A stretch of 64,000 nt of DNA, from positions 25,795,001-25,859,000 of the forward strand of contig NC_072475.1 in NCBI RefSeq assembly GCF_027574615.1, in the 5' to 3' direction. The translations under genes and the position numbers were made by a program. Position 1 is the stretch's first letter. Each line of letters starts with the position of its first letter. Below are positions 11,751 through 22,736 of the stretch, one piece after another. The notes beneath the pieces are model-generated. The model was not told where the DNA came from, searched no databases, and saw nothing but the letters and a program-made list of their open reading frames with translations. Source of the DNA: Eptesicus fuscus. Lineage: Eukaryota > Chordata > Mammalia > Chiroptera > Vespertilionidae.

Positions 11751-12392
11751 CCCTATCTAATAAAAGAGTAATATGCAAATTAACATCACTTTGCTACACC
11801 CACAAGCCACGCCCACCAGCCAATCAGGAGCGAATATGCAAATAAACCCAACCAAGATGGCTACAGCCACAGAGAGCAGGAGGGAGGCTTGGGTTTCCTC
11901 AGCAATGAAGGAAGCCAAGCTTTCTGCTGCCCTTGCCGGCCTAGGCCTCCACTCAATGCTACAAAGTTTCAATTATAGAAGATAAATTCCAACAGAAATG
12001 GCGACAGCCCCGGAGCTGGAAGAGCAGGACTCTAGGGTTGCCCCCGGCGATGGAGGAAGCCCAGCTTTCTGCACACTCTGGCTGGCCCAGGCCTCCCCTT
12101 AAGGCTACAAAGTTTCAATTATAGAAGATAACATAAATACCAACATAAATAGCTGCTGCCACGGAGCAAACAGAAGGCTTGGCTTCCCTCCAGGCTACAA
12201 AGTTTCAATTGTAGAAGATAAATAAACCCCAGATACCAGGGCCTTCACTTGGGTTGCCAGGGGTGTGGCTGGCCTGCAAACCACCACAGGCCCCTCGCCC
12301 AGGCTGCCGCATGCCCCAAGGGAATCCCCACCCTGATCCGGGACATCATTCAGGGCAAACCATCCAGCCCCCACCCATGCACCAGGCCTCTA
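11751..12392 (+). mobile_element. HeliBat-type Helitron, upstream member of pair 1
   Basis: The 5' end CCCTATCTAATAAAAGAGTA followed by ATATGCAAATTAAC is the bat Helitron 5' signature (TC start mutated to CC). The 3' end is CATGCACCAGGCCTCTA, where the final CTAG appears as CTA joined to the next element. It is non-autonomous: no Rep or helicase codons. Its 5' region (ACGCCCACCAGCCAATCAGG, then ATGCAAATAAACCCAACC) is shared with the upstream members of the pairs at 42249 and 60276. Three internal repeats are listed separately. Confidence 0.85.
11870..12230 (+). repeat. Three degenerate tandem repeats inside the Helitron
   Basis: Three units of roughly 135, 150 and 95 bp each end in GCTACAAAGTTTCAATTATA-GAAGATAA (near 11960, 12103 and 12197; the third has TTGTAG). 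Each unit starts with a gene-like GC-rich word (ATGGCTACAGCCAC, ATGGCGACAGCCCC, TAGCTGCTGCCACG) and contains GGAGGAAGCC...GGCC-type sequence. They are repeats of one segment that expanded within the Helitron. The open frames across it are incidental. Confidence 0.8.
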
Positions 12393-12489
12393 TCCTACCT
12401 AATAAAATAGTCATATGCAGATTGACCATCACTCCAACACACAAGATGGCTGCCCCCATGTGGACACAAGATGGCCACCACAAGATGGC

Positions 12490-12800
12490 CAGCAGGGGAG
12501 GGCAGTTGGGAGGGACCAGGCCTGCAAGGGAGGGCAGTTGGGGGCGATCAAGCTTGCAGGGGAGGGCAGTTAGGGGTGACCAAGCTAGCAGAGGAGGGAA
12601 GTTGGGGGTGACCAGGCCTGCAGGGAAGGGCAGTTGGGAGGGGACCCAGGCCTGCAGGGGAGAGCAGTTTGGGGGGACCAGGCCTGCAGGGGAGGGCAGT
12701 TAGGGATGACCAGGCCTGCAGGGGAGCAGTTAGGCATAAATCAGGCTGACAGGGGAGTGGTTAAGGGGTGATCAGACTGGCAGGCAGAAGCAGTTAGGGG
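12490..12800 (+). repeat. ~32-bp minisatellite (about 9 units) in Helitron
   Basis: Units of the type GGGCAGTTGGGGGTGACCAG-GCCTGCAGGGGA recur with substitutions from 12490 to 12800. The homologous Helitrons at 34902, 45100 and 55941 carry the same unit at different copy number. The long Gly/Arg-rich open frames here are its translation. Confidence 0.88.
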
Positions 12801-12860
12801 CAATCAGGAAGGCAGGCAGGCAGGCGCGCAGTTGGGAGCCAGCAGTCCTGGATTGTGAGA

Positions 12861-12929
12861 GGGATGTCCGACTGCCCGTTTAAGCCTGATCTCACTGGGT
12901 TTGGGCCTAAACGGGCAGTCGGACATCCC
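12861..12929. repeat. Perfect 22-bp inverted repeat, 25-nt loop, in Helitron
   Basis: GGGATGTCCGACTGCCCGTT-TA (12861-12882) is the exact reverse complement of 12908-12929. The arms contain one CpG each side and could form a cruciform or RNA hairpin. The homologous arms occur in the Helitron at 55941. Confidence 0.95.
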
Positions 12930-13058
12930 TTGAGGGGTCCCAGATTGGAGAGGGTGCAGGCTGGGCTGAGGGACAGCCCTCCCCCCCCCCCGTGCACAAA
13001 TTTTGTGCACCGGGCCTCTAGTAATTTCATAATCAGTGGAGCCGGATTAATTGTTTAA

Positions 13059-13144
13059 CCTTTTGCACTCAGATGTCAAGTGTGACTCGACATGGTTAGC
13101 ATTAGAATAAAGGAATCGAGAAAAAAGCAAGTGAGTGCAAAGGG
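13059..13144. mobile_element. piggyBac-type MITE (86 bp), copy 1
   Basis: It is flanked by TTAA at 13055-13058 and 13145-13148, the piggyBac target. The ends are CCTTTTGCACTC and GAGTGCAAAGGG, inverted repeats with one mismatch. The interior contains TGTGACTCGACATGGTTAGC and AAGGAATCGAG. The copy at 60628-60713 is its reverse complement and is also 86 bp. No coding sequence. Confidence 0.92.
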
Positions 13145-13154
13145 TTAAAGGTTG

Positions 13155-13260
13155 TATATATCTACTACCTACATATTGCCTATGCATAGCTGTTGTATAT
13201 TAGTTATTTACATATTGCCTATGCATATCATTTGTATATTATTTACATATCATCCCTCAG
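13155..13260 (+). repeat. Short tandem duplication
   Basis: The word ACATATTGCCTATGCATA occurs twice (about 13171 and 13210), with ATTTACATATC further on. Unit spacing is about 40 bp. It could belong to an LTR, but no ends are seen. Confidence 0.6.
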
Positions 13261-13358
13261 CCCTTCTCTTGATCCTTGTTTCAGTTGATATGGGGCCTGG
13301 GAGTTCGCAAACAACATCTCCAGACTCCCTTTTTACCAGTAGTCCTATTCTCTTAGAG

Positions 13359-13570
13359 CAGTGGTCGGCAAACTCATTAGTCAACAGAGCCAAATATCAA
13401 CAGTACAACGATTGAAATTTCTTTTGAGAGCCAAATTTTTTAAACTTAAACTATATAGGTAGGTACATTATTATTAACTTAATTAGGGTACTCCTAAGCT
13501 GGCCTTTGCTAAAAACTCAAGGGGCCAAAGAGCCACATGTGGCTCGTGAGCCACAGTTTGCCGACCACTG
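13359..13570. mobile_element. hAT MITE with 8-bp target duplication, copy 1
   Basis: The ends CAGTGGTCGGCAAACT and AGTTTGCCGACCACTG are exact inverted repeats (the right end reads CAGTTTGCCGACCACTG). The perfect 8-bp target duplication TCTTAGAG lies at 13351-13358 and 13571-13578. Inside are CATTAGTCAACAGAGCCAAA and GAGCCACATGTGGCTCGTGAG. The element is 212 bp, non-coding, and close kin of 22498-22710. Confidence 0.97.
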
Positions 13571-13579
13571 TCTTAGAGT

Positions 13580-14025
13580 CTTTCCAAGGAGGCACTGGCA
13601 AAGGACTATACTATTTAGCAGGGGAGGGGGGGGAGGGGGAGGATTGGTTAATTTCCCAGGTTCTAGCTTCTTACTCCACTCCCAGAACCAACCATGCTGG
13701 CCATGCCTGATGTGGTCACCTTAGTGGTTGGAGCAGCAGTCATGAAAGGCCTGGCCCTCCATGGAGCTGTGCACCAGCCACAGGTTCTCCCCCTGAGATC
13801 CAAACAGTAGCTCTACCTGCCTCACACAAAAGTGTAAGACCCTTGTGCCTTCTCTACCTCTCCAGTCTGGCAATTTTAGCTGTTTCCTGACTTCACAAAA
13901 CCTAAGGTTCCTCTACTCATTCACTTGGTTCTCTCAGCTTCTAATGTCTGTGAAATCAATTTCTGTATTAAATTCCCTCTGTTTGAAATACCGATATGGT
14001 TTCTATTTCCCTGAATGAATCCCTA
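13580..14025 (+). mobile_element. Candidate old LTR, interrupted by the hAT MITE
   Basis: The right part ends with GTAT-TAAATTCCCTCTGTTTGAAATA followed by a TATGGTTTCTATTTCCCTGA tail, the style of old mammalian LTR 3' ends. An ATTAAA polyadenylation-like word lies at about 13965. Its left boundary and family are not clear. The hAT copy at 13359 lies upstream in the same unit of unique-looking sequence. Confidence 0.33.
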
Positions 14026-15365
14026 TTACCTGATAGGAGAATATCATTAAAACCTGGGAAGATAGTGAGTTGTAAGAAGAAAAGATGGTCCCTAGTTTGT
14101 ATTGTTCAGTTTCATTATTGTTTGGTTCAGGTTTATTATCTTTAAAACCATCCGATTTATTTTTGTACTGCAAGGAAAATTCCATTAGAGTAATACTTCA
14201 AAGAATATGCCTTTTATAATAGCGTTTTTTACTTGTATGATAAGCTCACAATATGTACTCTAAAGTTTATAAGACTGTGTGAGAAACACTCTCACTAATG
14301 TTTAAAAAAAAAGCCATTTTTTAAAAAAGGTGCTTTTGTGTTCCACGAATGTCTGAATGCTTGTGATTGCAAGTCAGGGATTGGCATATCTTGAGACTTA
14401 AACAGACTTTACTCAATTATTTTCTATGGGGTAAAACCAAAGTTTCTGTGATTTAGAGTTCAAGCATTGTAATTATTCCTGCTCTCTTAAAAAAAGGGGC
14501 TCCTGCCTTCAAATCTTAGTTGGTCAAGCAAGAATTATATCTATGGAAAATGTCAAACACTGGCCCGAGTTCAAGAAGCTGACACATATGGTCTAAGATG
14601 ATTTCACAGAGTGTTCCAGTAGCTCAAATATCAACAGACTGGGACTTTACAAGGCACAATATTTGGAAATCATAAAGTAAACAATCTACATTAAAGAGGC
14701 AGATCAGACAGTATATAAAGCATTGAGAAAAAGAAAAGTATTTATGGCTAGGTCTGTAATTCATTTAAGAGGAACTGATAAGAGCAAGGCCAAGCCAGTT
14801 CACCAGGCCATTTATTAAGCTGTTGACAGTATTTATAATTGGGGTCACGTAGAAACCTGTTTCTCAAAAAGGTGCACAAATTTAGGTATAAGATGCTGAG
14901 CCCCAAAATGTGTGCTAAATGCTGATTATATGTTTAGGTTCATCCTAAGAACTGGAGGTAGGACCTGCAGGAAGGGAGTGATGTGTTCCAGCTTTCAGAA
15001 AGAGAGCTTAGGGTGTAGGTGGGGAAGAAAGGATTTACACTTTAACAAGTGAAACTAAACTAACAACAAAAAATCCTGGAATATTGTAACATAGAGACAT
15101 TCTGAGACGAGTATCATTATCTTTTATCCAACTCAGAACTTTGAATATTGTGTATTTTTTTGTGAGTTATTCCCACCTACATTTGTTCATATCTCATCAA
15201 CAGCCCAAGCAAGAGCACATCAGTAAGACTAGACTTAAGAGCATTTTTCTTCTATTATTTGTATTTAAATATCAAGACTTCAATCTGATCCTCTTTTATT
15301 TAAATAAAAATATTTATTTAATCCTAAAAACTGCAAAAATATAATATACCTAGAGGACTTCAAAA
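14026..15365. other. No recognisable feature
   Basis: AT-rich unique-looking sequence with no terminal repeats or conserved open frames. Confidence 0.5.
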
Positions 15366-15618
15366 TCTCTCTCTATATATATATAATAGAGAAATATGCT
15401 AATTAACTGGATGCTGCAACAGGTGGACCTGACAGGAAGAGGTTGCACACACAGCGTTGGGGGCAGGACAGCAGGGGCCTCCACGCACCTGCACTGGGGG
15501 AGGGCCTGATCAGCAGCGGCCCCGGCTGCTTCAAGGGCTGGAGTGGGAGGCAGGGCCAGACCTATGACTTGAGGGTGGGCAGTGCCGCGCGATTTCAAAT
15601 CGCTCGCTGAGCTCCTAG
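15366..15618 (+). mobile_element. Short HeliBat-type Helitron (divergent subfamily)
   Basis: The 5' end TCTATATATATATAATAGAG followed by AAATATGCTAATTAAC fits a Helitron start; the exact first base is ambiguous within a TCTCTC run at 15366-15372. The 3' end is CTCGCTGAGCTCCTAG before T, preceded by the hairpin GCGATTTCAAATCGC (15589-15603). The hairpin sequence differs from the GTGCACGAATTTCGTGCAC of the other Helitrons here. About 250 bp, GC-rich inside AT-rich DNA, no genes. Confidence 0.82.
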
Positions 15619-16303
15619 TATTCTTTATAATGATCCACCTATGAAACAAATGTAATCGTTGTAAGCAGTTTTCTTTTTTTCCTGGTTATATTTCAAATAC
15701 TGTTTTTGTGTGGTTTTTTTAATATGGCATCTAAAAGAGACTAATTTAGAACATATACATACTGCAGGAATTTAAAAAATTGTAGAAAATGTGTAATCAA
15801 AACCCTAGAATTTTACATCCCTAGTTTTATGCTTGTGGGTTTGTTTTTTTGTTTTTTAACACCATGGGTAATTAATTTTGCCATAACAAATTGAATGTAT
15901 TTTCCTCATTTTATGCATATTACACATAAATTTGTTTTTAAACTAAATAGATTGCTCTTATTATATTAAAAAGAAGAGTTCATTTACATTAAAAATAAAA
16001 AAAAACTATTAGAAGAGATAAGAGTGCCTTGTTTTTCTGGATTAAAAATACATTTCATTTACAATGATAATTATTAAGTTGTGGTCACAGTGACATTTCA
16101 ATTCCCACATATTGAGGATAATGGACAAAAATTATAACTAGTTCTTCATCTGGCACATACAATAGCTTGATAGAGAACAACCAGTTAGTAGGTGCAACAG
16201 AGATTATTTAAACTTTGAATATCCTATGTTTTTGCATAGATTTTTAAAAATTGCTGATGTTCTATTGGCCAATTAACCTTGCTTCAAAAATCACACTGGC
16301 TAC
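15619..16303. other. No recognisable feature
   Basis: AT-rich spacer. Confidence 0.5.
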
Positions 16304-16348
16304 AGAAAAAAAAGAAAGAAAGAAAAGAAAAGAAAAGAAAGGAAGAAA

Positions 16349-16409
<61 letters not shown>

Positions 16410-16410
16410 G
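16304..16410 (+). repeat. (GAAA)n microsatellite
   Basis: A purine tract with AAAAG and GGAA interruptions at the left, becoming pure GAAA for the last 60 or so bases. It is likely length-polymorphic. Confidence 0.97.
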
Positions 16411-17260
16411 CATGAGTTAAGATAAGGTATTCTTCACTAAATAGCCCTACCTTTCTTTCAGCTTTATGGTTCTATGACTCCATAAATATTTCTGAAAATA
16501 CCTTCAGTTCTAGCAATTGGATCACTTAACATCAATGTCCTTCTCATGAGTAATGTTCCATTAGTTTATAGCTTGTATCTCTGTGCACACATAGGGATCT
16601 GATGACAAGCAGGAAGGTGGCATCGCTGCTCAGAGTGATGGCAATGAAGAGTGACTACCCAGGTGGAAAAGGCACAGATGTTGAATTTCCCTGGTTAGAA
16701 TCAAACCCTCTGACTCTCTGCTCCATCCTGGGCTTGGGCACAGATATTAAATGGAACCTCTCTACCCTGCCTTCTTGTATTACTCCCAACGTTTCTCAGA
16801 ACTTAAGGTTTTCTTTTCTTAGTATTACTATTTTTGTTAGAGTAAATCCTCTTTTTAAATATGTTTTGTTTTTCAGATACTGCATATGGGGATGCTAGCT
16901 TGTCTGAAAATTTCCGTTACTGATTGAGTTTGACTGTGTATAACATTCTGTGTTCTGAATTATTTCCCATATAATGTTAAAGTCATCGTTCAATTTTCTG
17001 CTGTCATTCAGTATTATTAGAGATGGATTTGGTATGTTTGTCCTTCATATTATATAAAGGGATCAAAATCATGTACCTCTGTTTTAATTTTTCAAAAGCA
17101 TGCTCAAATTTTGAGAGCATCTATACAGTTCTGAATCACTGTAATGTTAATAATAAGGCTTTTAAACAGCCCACCCTCTCCTCTAAATTATCACACTTTC
17201 TTTCAGTTATTTTATTTATGTGGATTCTCTGTTTTTGTGTTTCAACTTTCTAGTGATTTT
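16411..17260 (-). mobile_element. Probable old L1 antisense in right part; left part unassigned
   Basis: From about 16830 the T-rich style (TTTTTCAGATACTGCATATG, TTCTGCTGTCATTCAGTATT) resembles antisense of old L1 ORF2/3' regions. Sequence left of that is unassigned. The boundaries are guesses. Confidence 0.3.
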
Positions 17261-19719
17261 CTGTATTCTGTTATTTTCAAAAAGATATATAGCTAGCATG
17301 AATATTTCCTGTTATATAATTATGTTTCTAAAATAGACCTTGCTTCTGAATGGAGAATCTGCTCTGTAGGGCTGTACTTGTGAGGTGCTCCCACTGGTTG
17401 TAACACTCCCTCCCCCCCACTCCCCCTTACCCCCCGCCGACCCCCCTACACACACACTCACTTCCTCTTCCTCCAGTTCTGCTTTATTTCCTCCACACTA
17501 CTTACCCACCTATTTAACACACACTTTATCTGTTCAATTCACTTCCACATCCCCATTACCTAAGAAGACTACCTGGACAGATATTTGGAGAAGGAATGAA
17601 TATATTAATGGCCAATAATCAGGCACCATCATACTCTGCAAAACCCTAGAGAAGACCTCTGTGGAGTATCAGCATCCACAAAATGTTCCTGATCGCTGCA
17701 GGGTTGTTTTTTGTTTGTTTGTTTTTTTTGTTTTTTCCCAATTCCAAAGGCAGAGAAAGTGATTTTGCCAGGAAGTAAACTGCATGCATGAGTAGACAGG
17801 TATGCCAATCGACACTCCCTGAGAGAAATTGCTGCAGGTTTCTGTCCCACCTTCTTAACCTACCCTCTGTCCTTGATGGTTCCTAATTTGTAGCCCCTTC
17901 AGGTCTCTGCAGAAAGGTAGCTCCCATCTCTGTCTCAAGTCTCTTCTGAGACTGTGGTTTTTGCTTGTTCTTGGTGTTCCTGGAAACTCCCCATCACCTC
18001 TGTTTTTATATCCACTTTTCTCCCATTCTCTTTGCTGTCTGTTGTGGTGGTGGTGGTGGTTATATTTTAAGTGGTGGAGGAGACCAATCCATATGCTCTT
18101 GTCTGTAGTTTGGCCTGAAAGCCCAGTGCTTGTTGGTTGATTGGTTAGATGTTAGCCCTTCAAGGCAGCCTACGGGAGAAAATCACATGCACAAGCAATA
18201 AGTATGGCTTCTTTAGTAAGCTAGTACAACATGAGGAGGGACAAAAGACCCTGAGTAAAACATGTGTTCTTTGTCATGCTGTAGCTAGTTGGGTTTTACT
18301 AGTGACACATATAGCCATACAACAGTCCTCTATAGCAATAGACTTGCAGGTTAAGGAATTGTATACTAAGGCAGAATGACATAGCCACTCTGGGAATCGT
18401 TCAGGTGGAACACCATTTCACAAGTGCTGGCCTGTTTTTAAAGACATTTGGGTTATTTTAAAAATCACATTCAATTATAAAATAGTTTCTATTATTGAGC
18501 TGTCAGTTAAAAAAGAGGTTCAGAGGGGAAAAAAGGAGAGAAAATTATACTCTAAAAGAGGGCCACATTTTATTTTCTTCACATGTCTAATCTAACAACA
18601 AGAAAAAAAAAAAGATGCAGTCCTAATTTCCTTCAGACACCTCTCAGAAGAAGTTATAAAGGAAATCATTATTCAACTCATAAAAAATTCATTTATGCTG
18701 ACCTGTCTTTTTAAAAATAGAGGCTTCTAAAAGAATTTTGTTCCCCTCAAGCATATCCTGTTCCTTTATCTTGCCATGCCAAAAAATGAAGTTGAGAGGT
18801 GATAATATCTTCTATGGACAGGTGTCTTGCTGTCTCATATTTAATATTTTCTTTCTTTGGGAGAGAAAGTTTTTTCAATCTATCACTCAGGAGGAGGTAA
18901 GGATGGTCTACAGAGGGATTTCCAGTAAGTTTCTGAGCTTCTTGATACTAAGAATATATTTGAACCACTCCTGATAATCTTTAAAAACAGGACACTTATT
19001 TCATTTACAACTTCTAATGATAATATTTTCTCATCCTAATGAAATACATTAGTGTTTACCATATATATTGTATAAATGTGGAAACCAACATTTACAGGGG
19101 TAATTTTTCAAATGATAGACATATAATGAGTTGAAAATCAGGAATTTAAACACTGTTGGTTTTGAATCCAAAATAATTTGTTCTGCATCAGACTATATCT
19201 TCAATCTCCTAATATAACAGATTTTTAATTTCTCAATATATAAGCAGTGTTTTATCTCAAAATATGAGTGAACCGCTGAGAGAACAACAATGTATGAGGG
19301 AAAAGTTTAATCCTTTAATTACATCTCCTGATGATATAATCATCAGAAGTGATCTGATGGAATTGCTCAACAATTCTCCTTTATGAGTCTCAATATTGTT
19401 ACAAGCTATGTTGTTTCCCATATCTTGGCTGGGGTGGGGAATGGGGGGCATTTTCTCCCTGTTAATGTATTGGCTAATCCACTTTGCTGGTTATTCCTTC
19501 ACAGCTCTAGCAAAGATTCCTTTAATTAAAATCGAAGACTAGGTATTTATGTGAAAAATGAAAATAACCAATAAATTTTCCTCTTTTTATCAGTGATCAT
19601 AGTGTTAGCCATCTGAGAATGCCATTACCGTGATCTCTGAGCCTTCTTTTCCTTCAATGGCTGGTTTTCTTAATGCTCAGTGGATAAGCTATGGCATTCT
19701 CTTCCAAGACAGTATATGT
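17261..19719. other. Mostly unassigned; minor simple repeats
   Basis: It holds a C-rich run at 17405-17450, a T/G-rich run at 17704-17740 and (GGT)n at 18042-18060. No gene, SINE or terminal repeat is recognised. Confidence 0.5.
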
Positions 19720-19905
19720 AGTGGGAAGAGCATGAGGCGAGGAATGACAAGGATGGGCTTTCAAGTCAACTGTGCCATGTATTAATGGAGTATGTGAAAT
19801 GGCGGCTTAAAAAGCAAAACAAAGCATGTCAAAGGATTACTATGAAGATTAAAAGAGATTAAAATGTTGCGCATATGGGAGACATAAAATAAATGATAGT
19901 TTTCT
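19720..19905 (+). mobile_element. Possible MIR SINE, right half
   Basis: GGATTACTATGAAGATTAAA, then AAAATGTTGCGCATATGGGA and an AAATAAATGATAGTT end fit the MIR 3' half (GTGAGGATTAAATGAG...GCGC...AATAAATG...TT). The tRNA-like 5' half is too diverged to verify. Confidence 0.42.
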
Positions 19906-20099
19906 TGCTTTTGTAAGTGGACTTAGTTAGCCAATAGTCATTACAAAGTATTCTATGTTTATCAAAGAAAACAAAAGAACAAAAAAGGGCAAAAGATATT
20001 CTTTTAACTCGAGATCTGCTGCAACACGTGAATGTTTCATTTAATGGAAATAATATTCACATCAAAGCTTTTGGAGGTGAATTGCACATATTATGCAAA
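19906..20099. other. No recognisable feature
   Basis: Short AT-rich spacer. Nothing is seen. Confidence 0.4.
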
Positions 20100-21240
20100 T
20101 ATGTGTAATTAGAAATTAAATTTCTGTAATAAATTAAGATTCTTTATGGTGTCTATTTCTTCTTAAGTAAACTTTGTTAGCTGTCATCTTTTAACTAGTT
20201 TGGCTATTTCACCTTTCATCAGATGGATAGCCATAAATCTCTAATTTGCCTTTTTAAGTCTGCAGGATTTAATATTATTAATGTAATTCCTAATATTGGA
20301 TATTGAACTATATATATTTTCCTCAATTCTTTTAAGTAGAGATTTATTAAATTTTTAATTTATTTTACCTTTATTTAATTTACCTACTTACTATGTCTCA
20401 GTCTTGCTCTTTTTCCCTAGCTACTTAAGGTGAAAATTTAAGTCACAGATTTTTAGAACTTAACTTAATTTACAACACATATTTAAAGGGAATGCTGTGT
20501 TTTTGCTCAATTTAGTCCTGTGAATATTAAAGTTACTAAAAGAAAATGTGTTTTTTATATTTACCCATATGTGTGTACACATAAGATACATAATTCACTG
20601 AACTTCGTCTTCAAGGCTGTGAACCTCTCTGTGGTAGCTGAGCTTTTGAAATCTTTAAACTTTTATTTTTTTACCTTATTTAAGAGGGGCTTTTTTACTT
20701 TAAGTAATTTTTATCCATTTTTTCTTTCATCATCTTTTAATATTTCAATTTTTCATATATACTTTATTTTGAAATTGTCCCACATGTCCCTGAAGTTCTG
20801 TTCTTCATGTTAAATCTTGTTTTCTTCTCCTCAAATTTGATTATTTTAATTGATCAATCTTTTTACACTGACACATTTCTCTTCCCTCTTCATTCTACAA
20901 TTAGATTAAAATTAGTACATTTTTGTAACAAATTGTATTTTAATTTCAACCTAATTATTATATTTCCAATTCTTTGCTGTCATTTCTTCTTTAAATTTAT
21001 TATGAGCACATGTTTGTTTACCTCCCTGAATAGAATTTTAATAGCTAATTTAGAATCATTGACTGATAATTTCAACATCTGTATCATCTTGAGGTTGACA
21101 TGTATTATCTTTCCCTTGAAAATAGCTATTTTGGGGCCTTTAATATGGTAAATAATTTTGGATTGGACACTGAACTTTTTGAGTGTCATAGAGATTCTGT
21201 GTTTTGTTATAATGTTTCAGTTTTATTAGGTAACTAACTT
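20100..21240 (-). mobile_element. Probable old L1 fragment, antisense
   Basis: About 1.1 kb with the T-rich, A-poor plus strand typical of antisense L1: TTTTAACTAGTTTGGCTATT, CTTGCTCTTTTTCCCTAGCT and GTCATTTCTTCTTTAAATTT-type runs. All open frames on the plus strand are Phe/Leu/Ile-rich antisense reads. No boundary is clear. Confidence 0.35.
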
Positions 21241-21363
21241 GGTTAGGCTCAAATGCACACTGTAATAAATTTTAAAATGCTCATATCTTAATTCATATAT
21301 TTGTCTTTTCTTTGGGCTATAATTGGTTGCCCCATGCATGTTTGGTTCAGTGTTTTGCCAGAA

Positions 21364-21607
21364 TCTTATTTATGTATCTATATCTATATATCTATATAAT
21401 CTGTATCTAGGTCATCTATATCATCTATAACCACATACCACATATATATATGTATACATACATACACACACACACACATAAATACACACACACACATACA
21501 CATATATACACAAATATATATGTATGTATATGTGTATATGTGTATATACATATACATATATACACATGTATATATACATATACACATACATATATATATA
21601 TATATAA
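21364..21607 (+). repeat. Compound (TATC)/(CA)/(TATACA) microsatellite
   Basis: An almost uninterrupted alternation of purine and pyrimidine: TATCTATATCTATA, ACACACACACAC, then TATATACATATACACATA. The Tyr/Ile/Cys-rich open frames across it are artefacts. Such a tract can adopt Z-DNA or cruciform structure. Confidence 0.97.
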
Positions 21608-22213
21608 AGATACATTTTCTTCTCTGACTTTCTCCTTTCCTCACTCTCTAGTCACCCATACTCCTCTTGTTTCCTTTGTCCAGTAAAATAAAAGATTTTT
21701 CAGGAGTGTTTAAGTTGCCTATGTCAGAATTGACAACAAAAATTGACGTGTTTCAAACCATTTCCATTACAAAATCTGGTTATTTTGTTCAAATTCAGTG
21801 ATGTTGGTTAGTTTTTATTAAATATTTTTCAGATTTTATAACTATTATTTGTGGGGGAATTCATGTTAGAAACTCACTCTTCTATACCATAAGCAGAAAT
21901 TCACAGACTTATAATTAATAGCATAAGTTTTTAAATCTTTTATTTTATTCCAAGTATTATTCTCTGACCTGTTGTAGAATAATCAGATTGAACACAAAAG
22001 GAGAGTTTGAAATATATGTTACTTGAATATAACAGTTTACCTTATTGACATTCTACTGCTAGAAAATGTAATGGACTAAATTATTTTTTAACTCAATTTT
22101 TCAATTTGAGATCATTGAGATTAGCATACAGTTGTCAGAAATAATACAAAGATATAACATCTGCTGTTTACCCAGTTTTCACCAGTAATGATTCTTGCAG
22201 AATTCTAACACAA
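21608..22213. other. No recognisable feature
   Basis: AT-rich spacer. The segment near 22120-22200 could be an old L1 3' UTR, but this is not firm. Confidence 0.4.
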
Positions 22214-22320
22214 CTAGAGGCCCGGTGCATGAAATTCGTGCACTGGGGGGTGGGGGTCCTTCAGCCCGGCTTGTGCCCGCTCGCAGTCCGGGACCCCTCG
22301 CTCCTTACTGCCTGCTTGCT
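22214..22320 (-). mobile_element. Truncated HeliBat-type Helitron (3' end only)
   Basis: The minus-strand 3' end is intact: CTAGAGGCCCGGTGCATGAA at 22214 is the complement of the terminal CTAG and its GTGCATGAAATTCGTGCAC hairpin. The tail GACCCCTCGCTCCTTACTGC matches the 3' part of the Helitron at 57761-58174. The 5' portion is missing. Confidence 0.85.
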
Positions 22321-22497
22321 CAATACATAAAACAGTGTCAACCCACAAAGATCCTCATGTTGTCATGTTATGATCATACAGACCTCATTTTATGACATAC
22401 ATACATGGTGACCACTACTTTGTTGTTTTTATGTATCTTTAAAAGGCAGCAATGTAATCATTGAGCATTAATATCATACTGAAGTGGTCCCCTAGGG

Positions 22498-22710
22498 CAG
22501 TGGTCAGCAAACTCATTAGTCAACAGAGCCAAATATCAACAGGACAAAGATTGAAATTTCTTTTGAGAGCCAAATTTTTTAAACCTAAACTTCTTCTAAC
22601 GCCACTTCTTCAAAATAGACTCGCCCAGGCCGTGGTATTTTGTGGAAGAGCCACACTTAAGGGGCCAAAGAGCCGCATGAGGCTCACGAGCTGCAGTTTG
22701 CCGACCACTG
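22498..22710. mobile_element. hAT MITE with 8-bp target duplication, copy 2
   Basis: The left end is CAGTGGTCAGCAAACTCATT, the right end CAGTTTGCCGACCACTG. The perfect 8-bp target duplication CCCTAGGG lies at 22490-22497 and 22711-22718. The interior is like 13359-13570 but carries a different middle (CTTCTTCAAAATAGACTCGC and GGCCGTGGTATTTTGTGG). 213 bp, non-coding. Confidence 0.97.
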
Positions 22711-22736
22711 CCCTAGGGTATGTGGTACTAGTTTGC

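Larger units (their letters stand above)
12393..13021 (+). mobile_element. HeliBat-type Helitron with internal minisatellite, downstream member of pair 1
   Basis: It starts TCCTACCTAATAAAATAG immediately after the previous element. It ends GTGCACCGGGCCTCTAG at 13021 followed by T, preceded by the usual subterminal hairpin GTGCACAA/TTGTGCAC. Four relatives in the window share its layout: 5' end, ACAAGATGGC words, 32-bp minisatellite, palindrome, GC-rich tail, 3' hairpin (34902, 45100, 55941 and this one). It is non-autonomous. Confidence 0.92.

Noticed and set aside
12254..12703. 149-codon open frame
   Set aside because: It spans two Helitrons and their minisatellite; the Gly/Arg/Pro-rich composition is the translation of the repeat.
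12490..12800. CRISPR-like array
   Set aside because: Units are contiguous and degenerate without unique spacers, and the host is a mammal.
21384..21686. Tyr/Ile/Cys-rich frames
   Set aside because: They read the compound microsatellite in both strands.
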